From assembly GCA_016703425.1 (NCBI GenBank), contig JADJCA010000031.1, positions 124,001 to 188,000 on the forward strand: DNA of 64,000 bases. The letters are read 5' to 3'. The notes under the pieces are model-generated. The model saw only the letters and a list, made by a program, of their open reading frames with translations. It did not search any database and had not been told where the DNA came from. Of the stretch, positions 1-9,497 are shown piece after piece. The first letter of the stretch is position 1. Each line of letters begins with the position of its first letter. This DNA comes from Myxococcales bacterium (GTDB taxonomy: Bacteria > Myxococcota_A > Polyangia > Polyangiales > Polyangiaceae). A program made the translations under genes and the position numbers.

Positions 1-870
<870 letters not shown>

Positions 871-1272
871 GTGAGCGCGACCCCCGCAAGCGACCGCCTG
901 CCCGTCGGCGTGCTCCTCGTGCACGTGCTCGCGGCGCTCTTTTGGGCCTTCATCGGCCTCGTCGGCGGAGAGATGTCGCTCGTCATCACGGGCGTTTTCG
1001 GCTTCGGCGCCCTCCTCGTCTTTGCGGGCCTCGTGCTCTTCGCGCGGGGCCATGGTCGCGCACGGCAGGTCCTCGTGCTCGGCGACGCGGTGCCCCTCGT
1101 CGCGGGCGCGCTCGTGGCCGCGTACCTCGTGGTCGACGCGCTCCGGCATGGGACCTTCGGGGGCCTCTTCGCCGACAGCGGGGCGGCCCTCGCCCTCTAC
1201 GGCCCGGCGGCCGTTGTGCCGCTCTTGCTCGCGCTCTCGCTCAAGCGAGCGCCTCGCGGAGGGGCACGGTAA
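871..1272 (+). CDS. Small integral membrane protein, function unknown
   Basis: A 133-residue protein with four predicted hydrophobic helices at about residues 12-34, 37-56, 66-88 and 106-125 and short charged loops, so an inner-membrane location is likely. The GTG start at 871 is chosen because the hydrophobic segment begins about ten residues later. The 3' end overlaps the convergent radical SAM gene by 32 bases. No family was recognised; codon use is typical of the window, which supports it being real. Confidence 0.6.
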   Translation: MSATPASDRLPVGVLLVHVLAALFWAFIGLVGGEMSLVITGVFGFGALLVFAGLVLFARGHGRARQVLVLGDAVPLVAGALVAAYLVVDALRHGTFGGLFADSGAALALYGPAAVVPLLLALSLKRAPRGGAR

Positions 1273-2813
1273 AGGGGTCCGTCTGGCGGAGGAGCGCGTT
1301 GTATTCGCAGAACGAGCGGAGGTTGCCCTTCGTATCGAGCATGTGGTGGCAGCAGCTCTCGACGCGGTCTTGATCGTAGTTGTGGCGATCCATGAACGGC
1401 TTGATGGCGATGGTGAACACATCGGTCGAGCGGACGAGCTTCTCACCGATAGCCACAGCGGCACGCTGCACGATGTTGGGCGCTGAGTCGCGAAGCGCGC
1501 CCCGCAGCTCGTCGGTGGAGAGGAGCGTGCGGTATGCCACCGTATCCATGGCGCGCGCCAGGTCGACGTGGCGCGCGATGTTGGCGACGAGGCCGAAGCG
1601 GCGCGCGAACAGCGTGATGAAGCCGCACGCAGGGTGACTGCAGGGAATGGGAACGAAGTCGGTCTCCTTCGTGCGCGCGGCGCCGCTCTTCGCGATGGCC
1701 TTGACGATGTCTGAGAGGGTGAGCCGGTCCATCGGGCTCGCGTCGAGTTCGTAGCGCCCCGAGTACGCCGCCGGCTGCATCGCCACGACCTTCACGTGCT
1801 CGTGCTTGAGGGCCAAGGCGACGACGTCACCGACCTCGTCAAGGTTGACGCCGCGGGCCAACGTCATGGTGAGCTGCGTGTGGATCCCCAACTCGCCGAG
1901 GCGCGCCAGCACAAGGAGGCGCGCGCGACCGGGCGTCGCCCCACGCAGCGACGCGTCGGCGGCGTCCGATAGCGCGTCGAACTGCAGGAGGACCATGAGC
2001 TTGTCCTTGTGCCGCGCGAGCCTCTCGAGCAGGTCGCCGCGTCGGAGCAAGAGCCCGTTGGTCGGCAGGTAGACCTTCTTGATGCGCGGGTGCGTGACGG
2101 CGAACGTGAAGAGCTCCCAGAACTCAGGGTGGAGGAGCGCCTCGCCGCCCGTGAGCTGCACGGAGTCGAGGCCGCCCTTTTGCTCGACGAGCGCCGAGAG
2201 GTACGTCTTGAACGCCTCGAGCGGCAGCTTCTTGTCGCCCTTGGCGTCGCTGTAACAGACGGGACAGGCGAGGTTGCACGCGTCGGTCACCTCGATGAGA
2301 ACAGTGCACGTCTTGTTGGCGGACTGGTCCGCGCCGGGCCCCAACGCCTGCCCCGCGGGCTCGCACGCGCCGCCCTCGCAGCAGCTGCTGGAAGTGGCAG
2401 CGCCGGCGCTCGACGACGATCGCGTCGACCACTCGGGGATCTCGAAGATGCGCTCCTTGGCGTACACGCGACCGTTGCGATCCTTGTTCGACAAGAAAAT
2501 AGAAGCGGGCGTCGTTTTCAACGACCGCCGTCGCCCGGCCATGACGCGGGCAGGCCTTCGCCATGAGGACGCGGCCGCCTTGCTCGTATACGAAGGCCGG
2601 CACGTACGTGAGGCAGTCGCCGCACAGGCTCACGGTGGTCTTGAGCGGCATGTGCAGCTCGGTCACCGCAAAGTGCGACGCAGCGGCCACGGCCCCCAAG
2701 GCCTGAGCCTCCGCCCGCGCAAGACCGAGCGACGACACCTCGGGCGGCGCTCCGCCGAGGAGTGAGACGCGGCGTTTCGCCGGCGGCGCACTTGAATCAA
2801 TCGAGGAGGTCAT
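1241..2813 (-). CDS. Radical SAM protein of the tetraether-synthase (Tes) / methanopterin-methylase type, with an apparent frameshift
   Basis: A radical SAM enzyme using a [4Fe-4S] cluster and S-adenosylmethionine. The cluster ligands are CNLACPVC (about residues 179-186 of the joined protein), followed by the TGGEALLHPEF segment typical of the fold. Residues 64-91 carry a zinc-ribbon-like CxxC...CPRHG pair, and later comes PCSHPAC; both are features of the family that includes archaeal Tes and the MJ0619-type pterin methylase. The N-terminal about 107 residues and the remainder are in different frames; deleting one T from the TTTT tract (plus-strand AAAA, 2496-2499) joins them into a protein of about 523 residues. 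It is the last gene of a five-gene operon, overlapping the ferritin-like gene by 17 bases. The substrate is unknown; lipid chains are suggested only by context and family. Confidence 0.75.
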
Positions 2814-3510
2814 GCGCCGACTCCATCATGGCTGCCGCGGCGCGAAAGAGCGTGCGGTCGCGAAGGGTGCCCCTCCGCTTGAACGTGCTGAGAAACGAGC
2901 GTACTTGCCGAGACGAGAACGCCAAATGCGCCCGCCGCTCGGCAGCCCGATGCATGGCCAGCGTGGCGAGGGCGCGAGGGCGTGGAAGAAGATCAAAGAC
3001 CGCCTCGCGTGTGTAGCGCGCGTGCCGCTCCTCGTCGCCGTGCACCGCCTGGACCGCCGCGGCGACGGCGGAGGCGCCTATGCGATGGCACGCGTCCAAG
3101 TGAAACTCGAGGGACCGCGCGATACGCTTTTCGAGGTGGTGCGCGTGGGCGAGAAAATGCGCGACCTTCGTGACGCGCACGTCGGGCGCGTCCTCTTGAG
3201 TGACGGCGAAGGCCGCCGAGGTCTCGTGGCGAATGACGACGTTGAAGACGTCGCGCCCCGAAAACTCGACGCGAGGAACACCTAGGCGAGCGATGGCCCG
3301 GTCGTAGATGCGCACGTGGCGCCCCTCGTCGGCGGCGTGGCGCTCCATCGCGACGCGAAGCTCGTCGGTCGGGGCCGCCCACGACGGAAAATAGTCGTCC
3401 ACGGTCTGCGGATGAAATTCGCCGGCGCGGTAGAGGCTCAAGACCCAGGCGTGCGTCTCGGGATGCGCCACGAGCGTGTCGTGCCAGAGGAGCTTCGGTC
3501 CGCGCAGCAT
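2797..3510 (-). CDS. Ferritin-like diiron-domain protein
   Basis: 237 residues, mostly helical. Two ExxH motifs (E62-G-R-H65 and E160-E-R-H163) about 100 residues apart, with Glu residues at about 127-135 between them, give the ligand spacing of a four-helix-bundle diiron carboxylate protein (rubrerythrin/COQ7/AurF-like superfamily). Such proteins bind O2 for oxidations or hydroxylations; the reaction here cannot be assigned. The ATG at 3510 follows the small membrane ORF by 15 bases, and the 3' end overlaps the radical SAM start, so the two are probably translationally coupled. No signal peptide is visible; cytoplasmic. Confidence 0.7.
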   Translation of the reverse strand: MLRGPKLLWHDTLVAHPETHAWVLSLYRAGEFHPQTVDDYFPSWAAPTDELRVAMERHAADEGRHVRIYDRAIARLGVPRVEFSGRDVFNVVIRHETSAAFAVTQEDAPDVRVTKVAHFLAHAHHLEKRIARSLEFHLDACHRIGASAVAAAVQAVHGDEERHARYTREAVFDLLPRPRALATLAMHRAAERRAHLAFSSRQVRSFLSTFKRRGTLRDRTLFRAAAAMMESAHDLLD

Positions 3511-3525
3511 GGGCTCCGTGCGGGC

Positions 3526-3648
3526 TCAGTGCCGACTGCAGGTGAAGAGAATGAGTCCGAAACCAGCCACGACGATGAAGCCCACAACCGCCAAGAGGCC
3601 GAGCAAGATGACGAACCACGGTGGCAGTGACTTCTTAGGGGCGTTCAT
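3526..3648 (-). CDS. 40-residue single-pass membrane peptide
   Basis: Short ORF with a basic N-terminus (MNAPKKS), one hydrophobic helix at about residues 9-35 and a CSRH tail. Its ATG overlaps the stop of the Lgt-like gene in an ATGA arrangement (start 3648-3646, stop 3647-3645), typical of translational coupling, and the next gene begins 15 bases downstream. The position inside a tight operon is the main support. Function unknown; it may anchor or assist the neighbouring enzymes. Confidence 0.6.
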   Translation of the reverse strand: MNAPKKSLPPWFVILLGLLAVVGFIVVAGFGLILFTCSRH

Positions 3649-4409
3649 TCGGTATGGATCGCTGGGGCTCGCCGTGCGGCGCGAGAGTACCACGCAAAGG
3701 AGTAGGCACCGGCCATCACCAAGGCGAGCGAAAGCCACTGGTAGCCAGAGGCGCCGGCGATGGACTTGGGGGTTACGCGCCACGCCTCGACGACGACGCG
3801 AAAGGCTCCGTACGCCATCATGTACGTGGCGAAGACCCGGCCTCGCAGCGCGCCGCGGCGGACGACGCCCGCGAGAACGCCGAAGGCCGCCACCTGAAAC
3901 GCGAGCTCGATGAGCTGCGCCGGGAAGCGCGCGACGCCATCGGAGTAGACGACCGCGAGCGGGCCCGGGGCCACGGGCACGCCGGCGCAGCAGCCCGCGA
4001 GAACGCAACCGACGCGACCGATGGCAATCGAGAGCGGCAACTTGGCGGCGAAGTGGTCGTTTGGGAGTTCGCGATAGGCGAGCACACGCTTGCCAAGCTC
4101 CGCCGAAAGAAAGCCGCCGAGGAGTCCGCCCGTGATCGAACGCCCCGAGAACAGCACTTCGGACCAGCCCACGTGATGGAGGGGCCAGCCGAGATCGCCA
4201 GCCAGGAAGGCGAGCTTCGCGCCGATGATGGCGCCGAGGAGCGTCAGCGCTTGGAGCACGACGTAGTGCCGCCGCGCTGCCGTCGCCACGTGCCGGTGCG
4301 TCGGCACGAGGACCGCGAGCACCAACGCGACGGTCGCCGTGACGGGGTACCCCCACTGGTAGTGGCGCTCGTCGATGGAAATCAGGACGCGCTCCAAGAC
4401 GGAGGCCAC
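3645..4409 (-). CDS. Prolipoprotein diacylglyceryl transferase (Lgt) family protein
   Basis: 254 residues with about seven transmembrane segments. The family signature region is present as GRVGCVLAGCC (131-141), followed by FPAQLIE (162-168), the counterpart of the HPTQLYE segment of Lgt, and an SGRSITGGLLGG stretch at about 88-99. True Lgt moves diacylglycerol from phosphatidylglycerol to a lipobox Cys. The GC...GCC form of the signature, in place of GNFxNxE, is that of a divergent subfamily, so this may be a paralogue with another acceptor or lipid. The GTG start at 4409 overlaps the upstream membrane gene by 28 bases. Confidence 0.75.
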   Translation of the reverse strand: MASVLERVLISIDERHYQWGYPVTATVALVLAVLVPTHRHVATAARRHYVVLQALTLLGAIIGAKLAFLAGDLGWPLHHVGWSEVLFSGRSITGGLLGGFLSAELGKRVLAYRELPNDHFAAKLPLSIAIGRVGCVLAGCCAGVPVAPGPLAVVYSDGVARFPAQLIELAFQVAAFGVLAGVVRRGALRGRVFATYMMAYGAFRVVVEAWRVTPKSIAGASGYQWLSLALVMAGAYSFAWYSRAARRAPAIHTE

Positions 4410-4771
4410 GACGTCAAGAGGGGCGGAAGGTGGTTCAGCGCCAGCGCGACGGCGACGAACGCGAAGAGGAACATGTGCGCCTTCGCATGAAGATCCGTCT
4501 CGGCAGGCGGAAGGTCTCGATGAAAGAAGAACTCATCGATGACGCCGAAGACGGCGATGGAGACGAGCCCCAAGAGCTCTTGCGCGAGGTTCGCGCGAAA
4601 GGCGCCGACGATGAAGAGCACCTGCGACGCGCCCAGCGTGAGGTGCACGAGGTTCTCGGCGGCGCCGGGCTTGCGGGGGCCGAAGTGATAAATGGCGTCG
4701 CGCGCCGCGTAGACGATGAAGGGCGCGAGGACGCCGGCAAGGGCCAACCACACGAGGATGCGCGACAGCAC
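4382..4771 (-). CDS. Polytopic membrane protein, first gene of the Lgt/radical SAM operon
   Basis: 129 residues with four predicted membrane helices (about 4-22, 44-62, 66-84, 98-118). GTG start at 4771. It overlaps the Lgt-like gene by 28 bases, so the two are co-translated. It begins shortly downstream of the fibrinogen-domain lipoprotein gene on the same strand (14-base gap), so that gene could share the transcript. No family recognised. Confidence 0.6.
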   Translation of the reverse strand: MLSRILVWLALAGVLAPFIVYAARDAIYHFGPRKPGAAENLVHLTLGASQVLFIVGAFRANLAQELLGLVSIAVFGVIDEFFFHRDLPPAETDLHAKAHMFLFAFVAVALALNHLPPLLTSWPPSWSAS

Positions 4772-4785
4772 GAGGGGGGGCTAAG

Positions 4786-5766
4786 TCAGCGAACGTAGAC
4801 TTGCATGTCGACGCTGGGAGCCGGGATCGAAATAAATTCCCACTTCGCGCCGCCGATGCCCACGTGGAGGCCGGTGAAGTTGTTGCACGCCCAGTAGATC
4901 TGCGGGTACGTGGTCGTGTTGACGTTGGGGCAGACTCCCCCGATCAAGAAACTCAGGTGTGCCGCGTTTGCAAACGGCCCGGTCCAATCGGACGCGAAGC
5001 CGCCGTCGCCGTTGGCGTTCATCAGCGCGAGCGTGCGGAGGTTGCCAATGGCCCGCGACGGTCCACCGTCGCCAGGCGCGATGCTTGTGATGAAGCCGGC
5101 GTCGGCGCCGCCATCAATCTCAGCGCCAGCGGCAAAGGGCGTTCGGACGTGCGCGAGCGTCGCTCCGAGGGCCAAGGCCTGCGCATGGGGGCCCTTTAGG
5201 GCGCCGAGTCGGCCGGGCGCAGGCTCTCGCAGATAGAACGCCGCGTCGGCCGCGGCGTCGCTCCCCGCGTCACCCGGATCGAGGATGAAGTGGTCGGCGA
5301 TGTTCGAAAAGATGAGCGTCCAGCCGCCACCGCTATAGGCCATGTCGCAATAGAGGTTGAGCGGCTCGAGGGGGCCGACGCCATCGGGGTCGATCAAGTA
5401 GCTGCCGCTCGTCGCCTGCGGCACTGCGAGCAAGGCCGCCTTGCAGCTCGCGTACGTGATGGGCGTCGCCGCGTCCGGCGTTGCGTCGGGCGTCGCCGCG
5501 TCATTGGCCGCATCGCCAAACGCCGCGTCACCGCCGCCCTCGCTCGCCGCGTCAGGGACGGTCGCATCGGGGACCGTTGCATCGGTCCCGGTCGCAGCGT
5601 CGGACTTCGCGGCATCCGCGGAGGTCGTCGCGTCGCCGCTGGAAGCCGCGTCGAAGAGCGTCCCTGCGTCGGCGCCGCCGCCCTCGTTGTCCGTGTCGTC
5701 GCCGCACGCCGCGAACACCGCACAAGCCGTAACCACCGAGAGCGCTGCGATTCGCGTCGACTTCAT
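4786..5766 (-). CDS. Lipoprotein with a fibrinogen-like domain
   Basis: 326 residues. The signal peptide ends in a VFAAC lipobox (Cys21), followed by a linker of about 80 residues built almost only of Asp, Ala, Gly, Thr and Ser (24-102). The C-terminal half has the opening of a fibrinogen-like / C-terminal collagen-type domain: CKAALLAVP, then GSYLIDPDG and LNLYCDM, then GGWTLI at about 107-152. These domains bind sugars or proteins outside the cell; here it would be displayed on an outer membrane surface by lipidation. The ATG at 5766 is the only start giving a complete signal peptide. Confidence 0.75.
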   Translation of the reverse strand: MKSTRIAALSVVTACAVFAACGDDTDNEGGGADAGTLFDAASSGDATTSADAAKSDAATGTDATVPDATVPDAASEGGGDAAFGDAANDAATPDATPDAATPITYASCKAALLAVPQATSGSYLIDPDGVGPLEPLNLYCDMAYSGGGWTLIFSNIADHFILDPGDAGSDAAADAAFYLREPAPGRLGALKGPHAQALALGATLAHVRTPFAAGAEIDGGADAGFITSIAPGDGGPSRAIGNLRTLALMNANGDGGFASDWTGPFANAAHLSFLIGGVCPNVNTTTYPQIYWACNNFTGLHVGIGGAKWEFISIPAPSVDMQVYVR

Positions 5767-5814
5767 CGGCGGAGGCTTGCACGAATCCCGATGAGCCGAA
5801 AGTCGAAGGCCCCG

Positions 5815-6603
5815 TCACGACGAGGTCTTGAACGGGCGGACCAGCCAGTGCCCCACGCGGTCCACCTCGCGATCGGCCCCTGGTCCGCTGAGGCCCGTCG
5901 CGAGCGCTGGGGCGTCGTCGAACGTCCCGAAGAGCACGTCGAAGAGCGAGAGCACGCCCGCGAAGTTCGCGAGGCGCTGCTCTCTCGCGTGGTGACGCCG
6001 ATGGTTCAGAGGCGAAACGAAGACGAAGCGAAGCGGCCCGAAGGTCCAGGGAAGGCGCGCGTGAAGGAGGAGCGTATGCAGAAAGAAGGCGGGCCCGAGC
6101 GCGGCGAAGACTCCGATGGGGAAGCCCACGAAGAGCACGGCCACGCCGACGAGCACCGCGTCGAGCATCTCATCGAGCGGGTGCAGACGAGCCGCCGAGA
6201 GCGCGACCAAGTCGCGCGGCGCGTGATGCACCGCGTGGGCGCGCCAGAAGGGACCGCGGTGGCGGAGCCGATGGCTCAGGTACCCGACGAAGTCGGCGAA
6301 GACGACGGCAAGGACGAACGACAGAGCCCAAGGCATCCGGCCGAAGGGCATCGCGCGTTCGATGCGCGCGAGGAAGCCCGGCCCGTCGGTGCCGAAGCCG
6401 AAGGCCACGCCGATGAGCCCCACGACGCCGAAGGTGAAGAGCCTGGCGAGCGTCCCCGTGAAGAGCGGCGTGATGAGCCAAAACGCGAGGTCGACGCGGA
6501 GCGCGCTCTTCGGCCGCGCCGGCGCCCCCGCGCGACGCTCGAGCCACACGGCCAACGGGGCGAGCACCGCGAAGCCCACGAATGTGACGAGGAACCAAAT
6601 CAA
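5815..6603 (-). CDS. Fatty acid hydroxylase / sterol desaturase family protein
   Basis: 262 residues, four membrane segments, with the histidine clusters of the membrane-bound diiron hydroxylase superfamily: HRLRH (111-115), HAVHH (123-127) and HRRHH (201-205). Family members hydroxylate or desaturate lipids, carotenoids or sterols using O2 and ferredoxin or cytochrome b5. The best start is a TTG at 6603, because it precedes the first membrane helix directly and no ATG or GTG lies nearby. The substrate cannot be read from the sequence. Confidence 0.8.
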   Translation of the reverse strand: MIWFLVTFVGFAVLAPLAVWLERRAGAPARPKSALRVDLAFWLITPLFTGTLARLFTFGVVGLIGVAFGFGTDGPGFLARIERAMPFGRMPWALSFVLAVVFADFVGYLSHRLRHRGPFWRAHAVHHAPRDLVALSAARLHPLDEMLDAVLVGVAVLFVGFPIGVFAALGPAFFLHTLLLHARLPWTFGPLRFVFVSPLNHRRHHAREQRLANFAGVLSLFDVLFGTFDDAPALATGLSGPGADREVDRVGHWLVRPFKTSS

Positions 6604-6644
6604 AGGGCGACGCGAACGGTCGCACGGTCACGCGGGAACGTCAC

Positions 6645-7253
6645 TCAGATGCCGTAACACTGGACGACCGGCCCTCCGGCTGGCGCGTCGCAGGTCGTCG
6701 GCGTGCACGCGAGGTTCAGCAACTTGGCGGCGGACAGGGCGCAAGCGCAGCCGCCGCCGCAGGTCGTTTGAAGGTCGACGCATTCGTACGAGACACCGGA
6801 GCCGCCTTCGAGAGGCATCGGACCCGAGTGGCGCGCCACGCAAAACTCACCGCGCTTGCACGTGAACGAACCGCACGCGAACGAGGGTGCGCACTCGGTT
6901 TGCGGGAGCGGGAACGCTTCCATCCTCTGCCAAGTGCCCGATTGGCAAGACAGTATGTTGCAGAATTGGCACGGGTCGTTGCACGGCGATGGCGTGCACA
7001 TCTGGCCCTCGCTGCCGCACGCTTGGCCCTCCTTTGCCGTTGCACATGACGCCGCCGCGTCCGCCTTGGCCGAAGCGTCCGCGCCCTTCGCGACATCGGT
7101 GGACTTCGCGAGGCTGGCGCCGGCGGCGCCGTCAGCAGCCCCGCCGTCCGCGGTCGACGTGTTTGGCAAGGTGCCGTCGCTCACGGCGCCGCAGGCCACC
7201 GGTACGACCAACGAAAGCAAAGCCACAAGGGCGGGGCCGAGTCGTGCGTTCAT
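6645..7253 (-). CDS. Cys-rich lipoprotein, function unknown
   Basis: 202 residues. Signal peptide with lipobox VPVAC (Cys about 21), an Ala/Asp-rich linker to about residue 70, then a compact domain with about 18 cysteines in pairs (CxxxxxCxxCN, CGGGCAC), which suggests a disulphide-bonded extracytoplasmic fold. ATG at 7253. Such DGGA-linker, Cys-rich lipoproteins recur in this window and in Polyangia genomes. No enzyme motif seen. Confidence 0.65.
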   Translation of the reverse strand: MNARLGPALVALLSLVVPVACGAVSDGTLPNTSTADGGAADGAAGASLAKSTDVAKGADASAKADAAASCATAKEGQACGSEGQMCTPSPCNDPCQFCNILSCQSGTWQRMEAFPLPQTECAPSFACGSFTCKRGEFCVARHSGPMPLEGGSGVSYECVDLQTTCGGGCACALSAAKLLNLACTPTTCDAPAGGPVVQCYGI

Positions 7254-7348
7254 GCGCCGCCGCGAGGCACCTCGCGTGCCAGAGGCTCCGCACACTAGTT
7301 TGCCAGCGATGGACGGCGCGCTCGGTGCCACCGTGTGCCAAGGGGCTG

Positions 7349-8203
7349 CTAACGACTGGCCAACGTCGCGTTGCTGTCGCGGCAGCAACGCACGCCCGTC
7401 TCTGTGCCTCCATAGCTGTCGCCGTGGCCGGCCTGCTGCGCTCGGCAGGTGTGCTTGCCGGGTATCCACCAAGAGCCCTTCATGACCTCGCGCGTGCCGC
7501 GCGGCAGCCCCTCGAGCGTCACCCACTCGTCCACGTTGCCCGCCATGTCGAAGACCCCGAAGGCGCTCGTGCATCGCGGCTTGGAGCCCACAGCCACGCG
7601 ATGGTCGACGAGCCGCCCCACGCGTCCGAGGCCCGCGGCGATGTCGACGTTGCACGCGGACGAGTCACGTTCGAAGCCGTAGGCGTAAGGCCGCATCTCT
7701 TCGCCTTCGCACGCGAACTGCCATTCGGACGCAGTGCACAGGCGCGCGCCTTGGGCGCGGCAGATGCGCGTCGCCTCGGTCCACGACGCGCGATTGACCG
7801 GCACGAGCGTCCCCGGATCGTGCTCTTCCGTGCGCGCGATGCAAAAGTCGAGTGAGCGCCGCGGCGCCTTGCAGGTCGCCGGCCGAGCGTAACGCGCGCA
7901 GCGGAAGTGCTCGTAGCGGTCGCCCGGCGGGTCGAGCCACGCGAGGCACTTGTGCTCGACGGTCGGGCAGTAGTCGCCGTGAACGTGGACCATCTCGCCA
8001 CACGGCGAAGTTGCGACCGAAGTGCCAAGCCGCGCGGCTGCGCCCGACCCCGCGTCGATGGACGACGCGGAAGCTGGCTCGAGCGTCGTCGACGTCGCCA
8101 GCACGAGCGCCGCGCGCGGCACCGGCACGGGGCGCGTCTCCTCGGCGCGCCCGCGGCAACCGCAAGTCACGACGCACGCTAGAAGGACCAACCGCTTCCT
8201 CAT
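7349..8203 (-). CDS. Lipoprotein with a formylglycine-generating-enzyme (FGE)-like sulfatase-modifying domain
   Basis: 284 residues. Signal peptide with lipobox Cys at about 14-16, then an FGE-sulfatase (SUMF1) fold: VNRASWTEATRICRAQG, LCTASEWQFACEGEE, AFGVFDMAGNVDEW and a C-terminal TGVRCC. This family includes true FGE, but most lipidated bacterial members are thought to be binding proteins; the paired active-site cysteines of FGE are not convincingly present. ATG at 8203 follows a GAGGG Shine-Dalgarno; a TTG three bases further upstream is less likely. Confidence 0.75.
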   Translation of the reverse strand: MRKRLVLLACVVTCGCRGRAEETRPVPVPRAALVLATSTTLEPASASSIDAGSGAAARLGTSVATSPCGEMVHVHGDYCPTVEHKCLAWLDPPGDRYEHFRCARYARPATCKAPRRSLDFCIARTEEHDPGTLVPVNRASWTEATRICRAQGARLCTASEWQFACEGEEMRPYAYGFERDSSACNVDIAAGLGRVGRLVDHRVAVGSKPRCTSAFGVFDMAGNVDEWVTLEGLPRGTREVMKGSWWIPGKHTCRAQQAGHGDSYGGTETGVRCCRDSNATLASR

Positions 8204-8312
8204 CAATGCCCTCGCCCCGCGGCAGGCCCCGCTCGGCGGCCTCGTATAGCGCGACCATCCGTGCTGGCAAACCCTCAGGGCCGAGCCTCAAGCACGCCTG
8301 GAAAGATCGCCC

Positions 8313-8318
8313 TATAGT
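8313..8318 (+). promoter_or_regulatory. Candidate -10 element (TATAGT) for a leaderless transcript
   Basis: TATAGT ends 6 bases before the GTG start of the MalY-type gene at 8325, too close to leave room for a Shine-Dalgarno. Transcription starting 6-8 bases downstream would begin at or near the start codon. No clear -35 was seen. Confidence 0.35.
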
Positions 8319-8324
8319 GCGGCC

Positions 8325-9497
8325 GTGAACAGTCACCCCTTCGACGCCATCACCCTCGCCGAGCTTCGGCAACGCCAGAGCGCCAAATGGCGCGTCTACG
8401 GCGACGACGTCTTGCCCGCGTGGGTCGCCGAGATGGACTACCCGCTCGCCGAACCGATCACGCGCGCGCTGCACGACGCCATCTCCAAGCACGACTGCGG
8501 CTACGCGTACCCCGGCGATCTCGGCGCGGGCTACGCGGCATGGGCCAAGGGCGCCTACGGTTGGGTCGTCGACGGCGCGGACGTGAAGGTCGTGCCCGAT
8601 GTGATGACTGGCGTCTCGGAGCTCTTGCGCGTGGCCACCGCGCCCGGCGACGCCATCGTGATCGATCCGCCCGTCTACTCGCCCTTCGCCTCGACGGTCC
8701 GCGAGCTCGGTCGCACGCTCGTTCAAGTGCCGCTCGCCACCGACAACGGCCGCCCGTGCCTCGACCTCGAAGGCCTTGGTCGAGCGTTCGCCGCCGGCGC
8801 TCGCATGCACCTCCTCTGCTCACCCCAAAACCCGACGGGCATCGTTCATCACCGCGCGTCGCTCGAGGCCCTCGCGAAGCTCGCCGATCAGCATGGCGTC
8901 CTCGTCGTCTCCGACGAGATCCACGCGCCGCTCACGCTCAGCGGCGCGGCACACGTGCCCTTCGCCACGGTGTCGGAGGCCGCCGCGCGGCGCGGCATCA
9001 CGCTGGCGAGCGCGTCGAAGGCGTGGAACTTGGCGGGCCTGAAGGCGGCGCTCGTGATCGCGACGTCGCCGGAGGCGCGAGACGTCGTGGCGCGACTGCC
9101 GCCCGAGCTCCCCTACCACGCAGGGCACTTGGGGGTGCTCGCCGCCAAGGCCGCCTTCCGCGACGGCGCCGATTGGCTCGCGAGCGCGCGCGCGATCTTG
9201 GAGCGCAACCGGGCGCTCCTCGGCGAGCTCCTCGCGAAAGAGCTCCCGGAGGTCGCTTACCGCCCGCCGGAGGCCGGCTACCTCACGTGGCTCGATTGCC
9301 GCGCGCTCAAGCTGACGCGCGACCCGTCGCGCGTCTTTCTTGAACGAGGCAAGGTCGCGCTCTCGCCCGGCCCAACGTTTGGCCCCGGCGGCCAAGGCTT
9401 CGCGCGCCTCAACATCGCGACGTCGCGCGCGCTCCTTGAAGAGGCCGTCTCTCGCATGGCGCGCGCCGTCTCCGAAGAGAGGCTCACGCCTTCTTGA
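8325..9497 (+). CDS. MalY/PatB-type PLP-dependent C-S beta-lyase (aminotransferase class I/II fold)
   Basis: 390 residues of fold-type I PLP enzyme. The Schiff-base lysine is K232 in SASKAWNLAGLK, with SPQNPTG at about 166-172 and VVSDEIHAPL at about 194-203, which together match the MalY/PatB cystathionine beta-lyase group rather than ordinary aspartate aminotransferases. Expected to release ammonia, pyruvate and a thiol from cystathionine or cysteine conjugates. The GTG at 8325 follows a TATAGT element by 6 bases. The 3' end overlaps the convergent DUF4139 gene by 14 bases. Confidence 0.85.
   Translation: MNSHPFDAITLAELRQRQSAKWRVYGDDVLPAWVAEMDYPLAEPITRALHDAISKHDCGYAYPGDLGAGYAAWAKGAYGWVVDGADVKVVPDVMTGVSELLRVATAPGDAIVIDPPVYSPFASTVRELGRTLVQVPLATDNGRPCLDLEGLGRAFAAGARMHLLCSPQNPTGIVHHRASLEALAKLADQHGVLVVSDEIHAPLTLSGAAHVPFATVSEAAARRGITLASASKAWNLAGLKAALVIATSPEARDVVARLPPELPYHAGHLGVLAAKAAFRDGADWLASARAILERNRALLGELLAKELPEVAYRPPEAGYLTWLDCRALKLTRDPSRVFLERGKVALSPGPTFGPGGQGFARLNIATSRALLEEAVSRMARAVSEERLTPS

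Noticed and set aside
5290..6657. 455-residue plus-strand frame over the fatty-acid hydroxylase
   Set aside because: Shadow of a gene with clear His-box motifs on the opposite strand.
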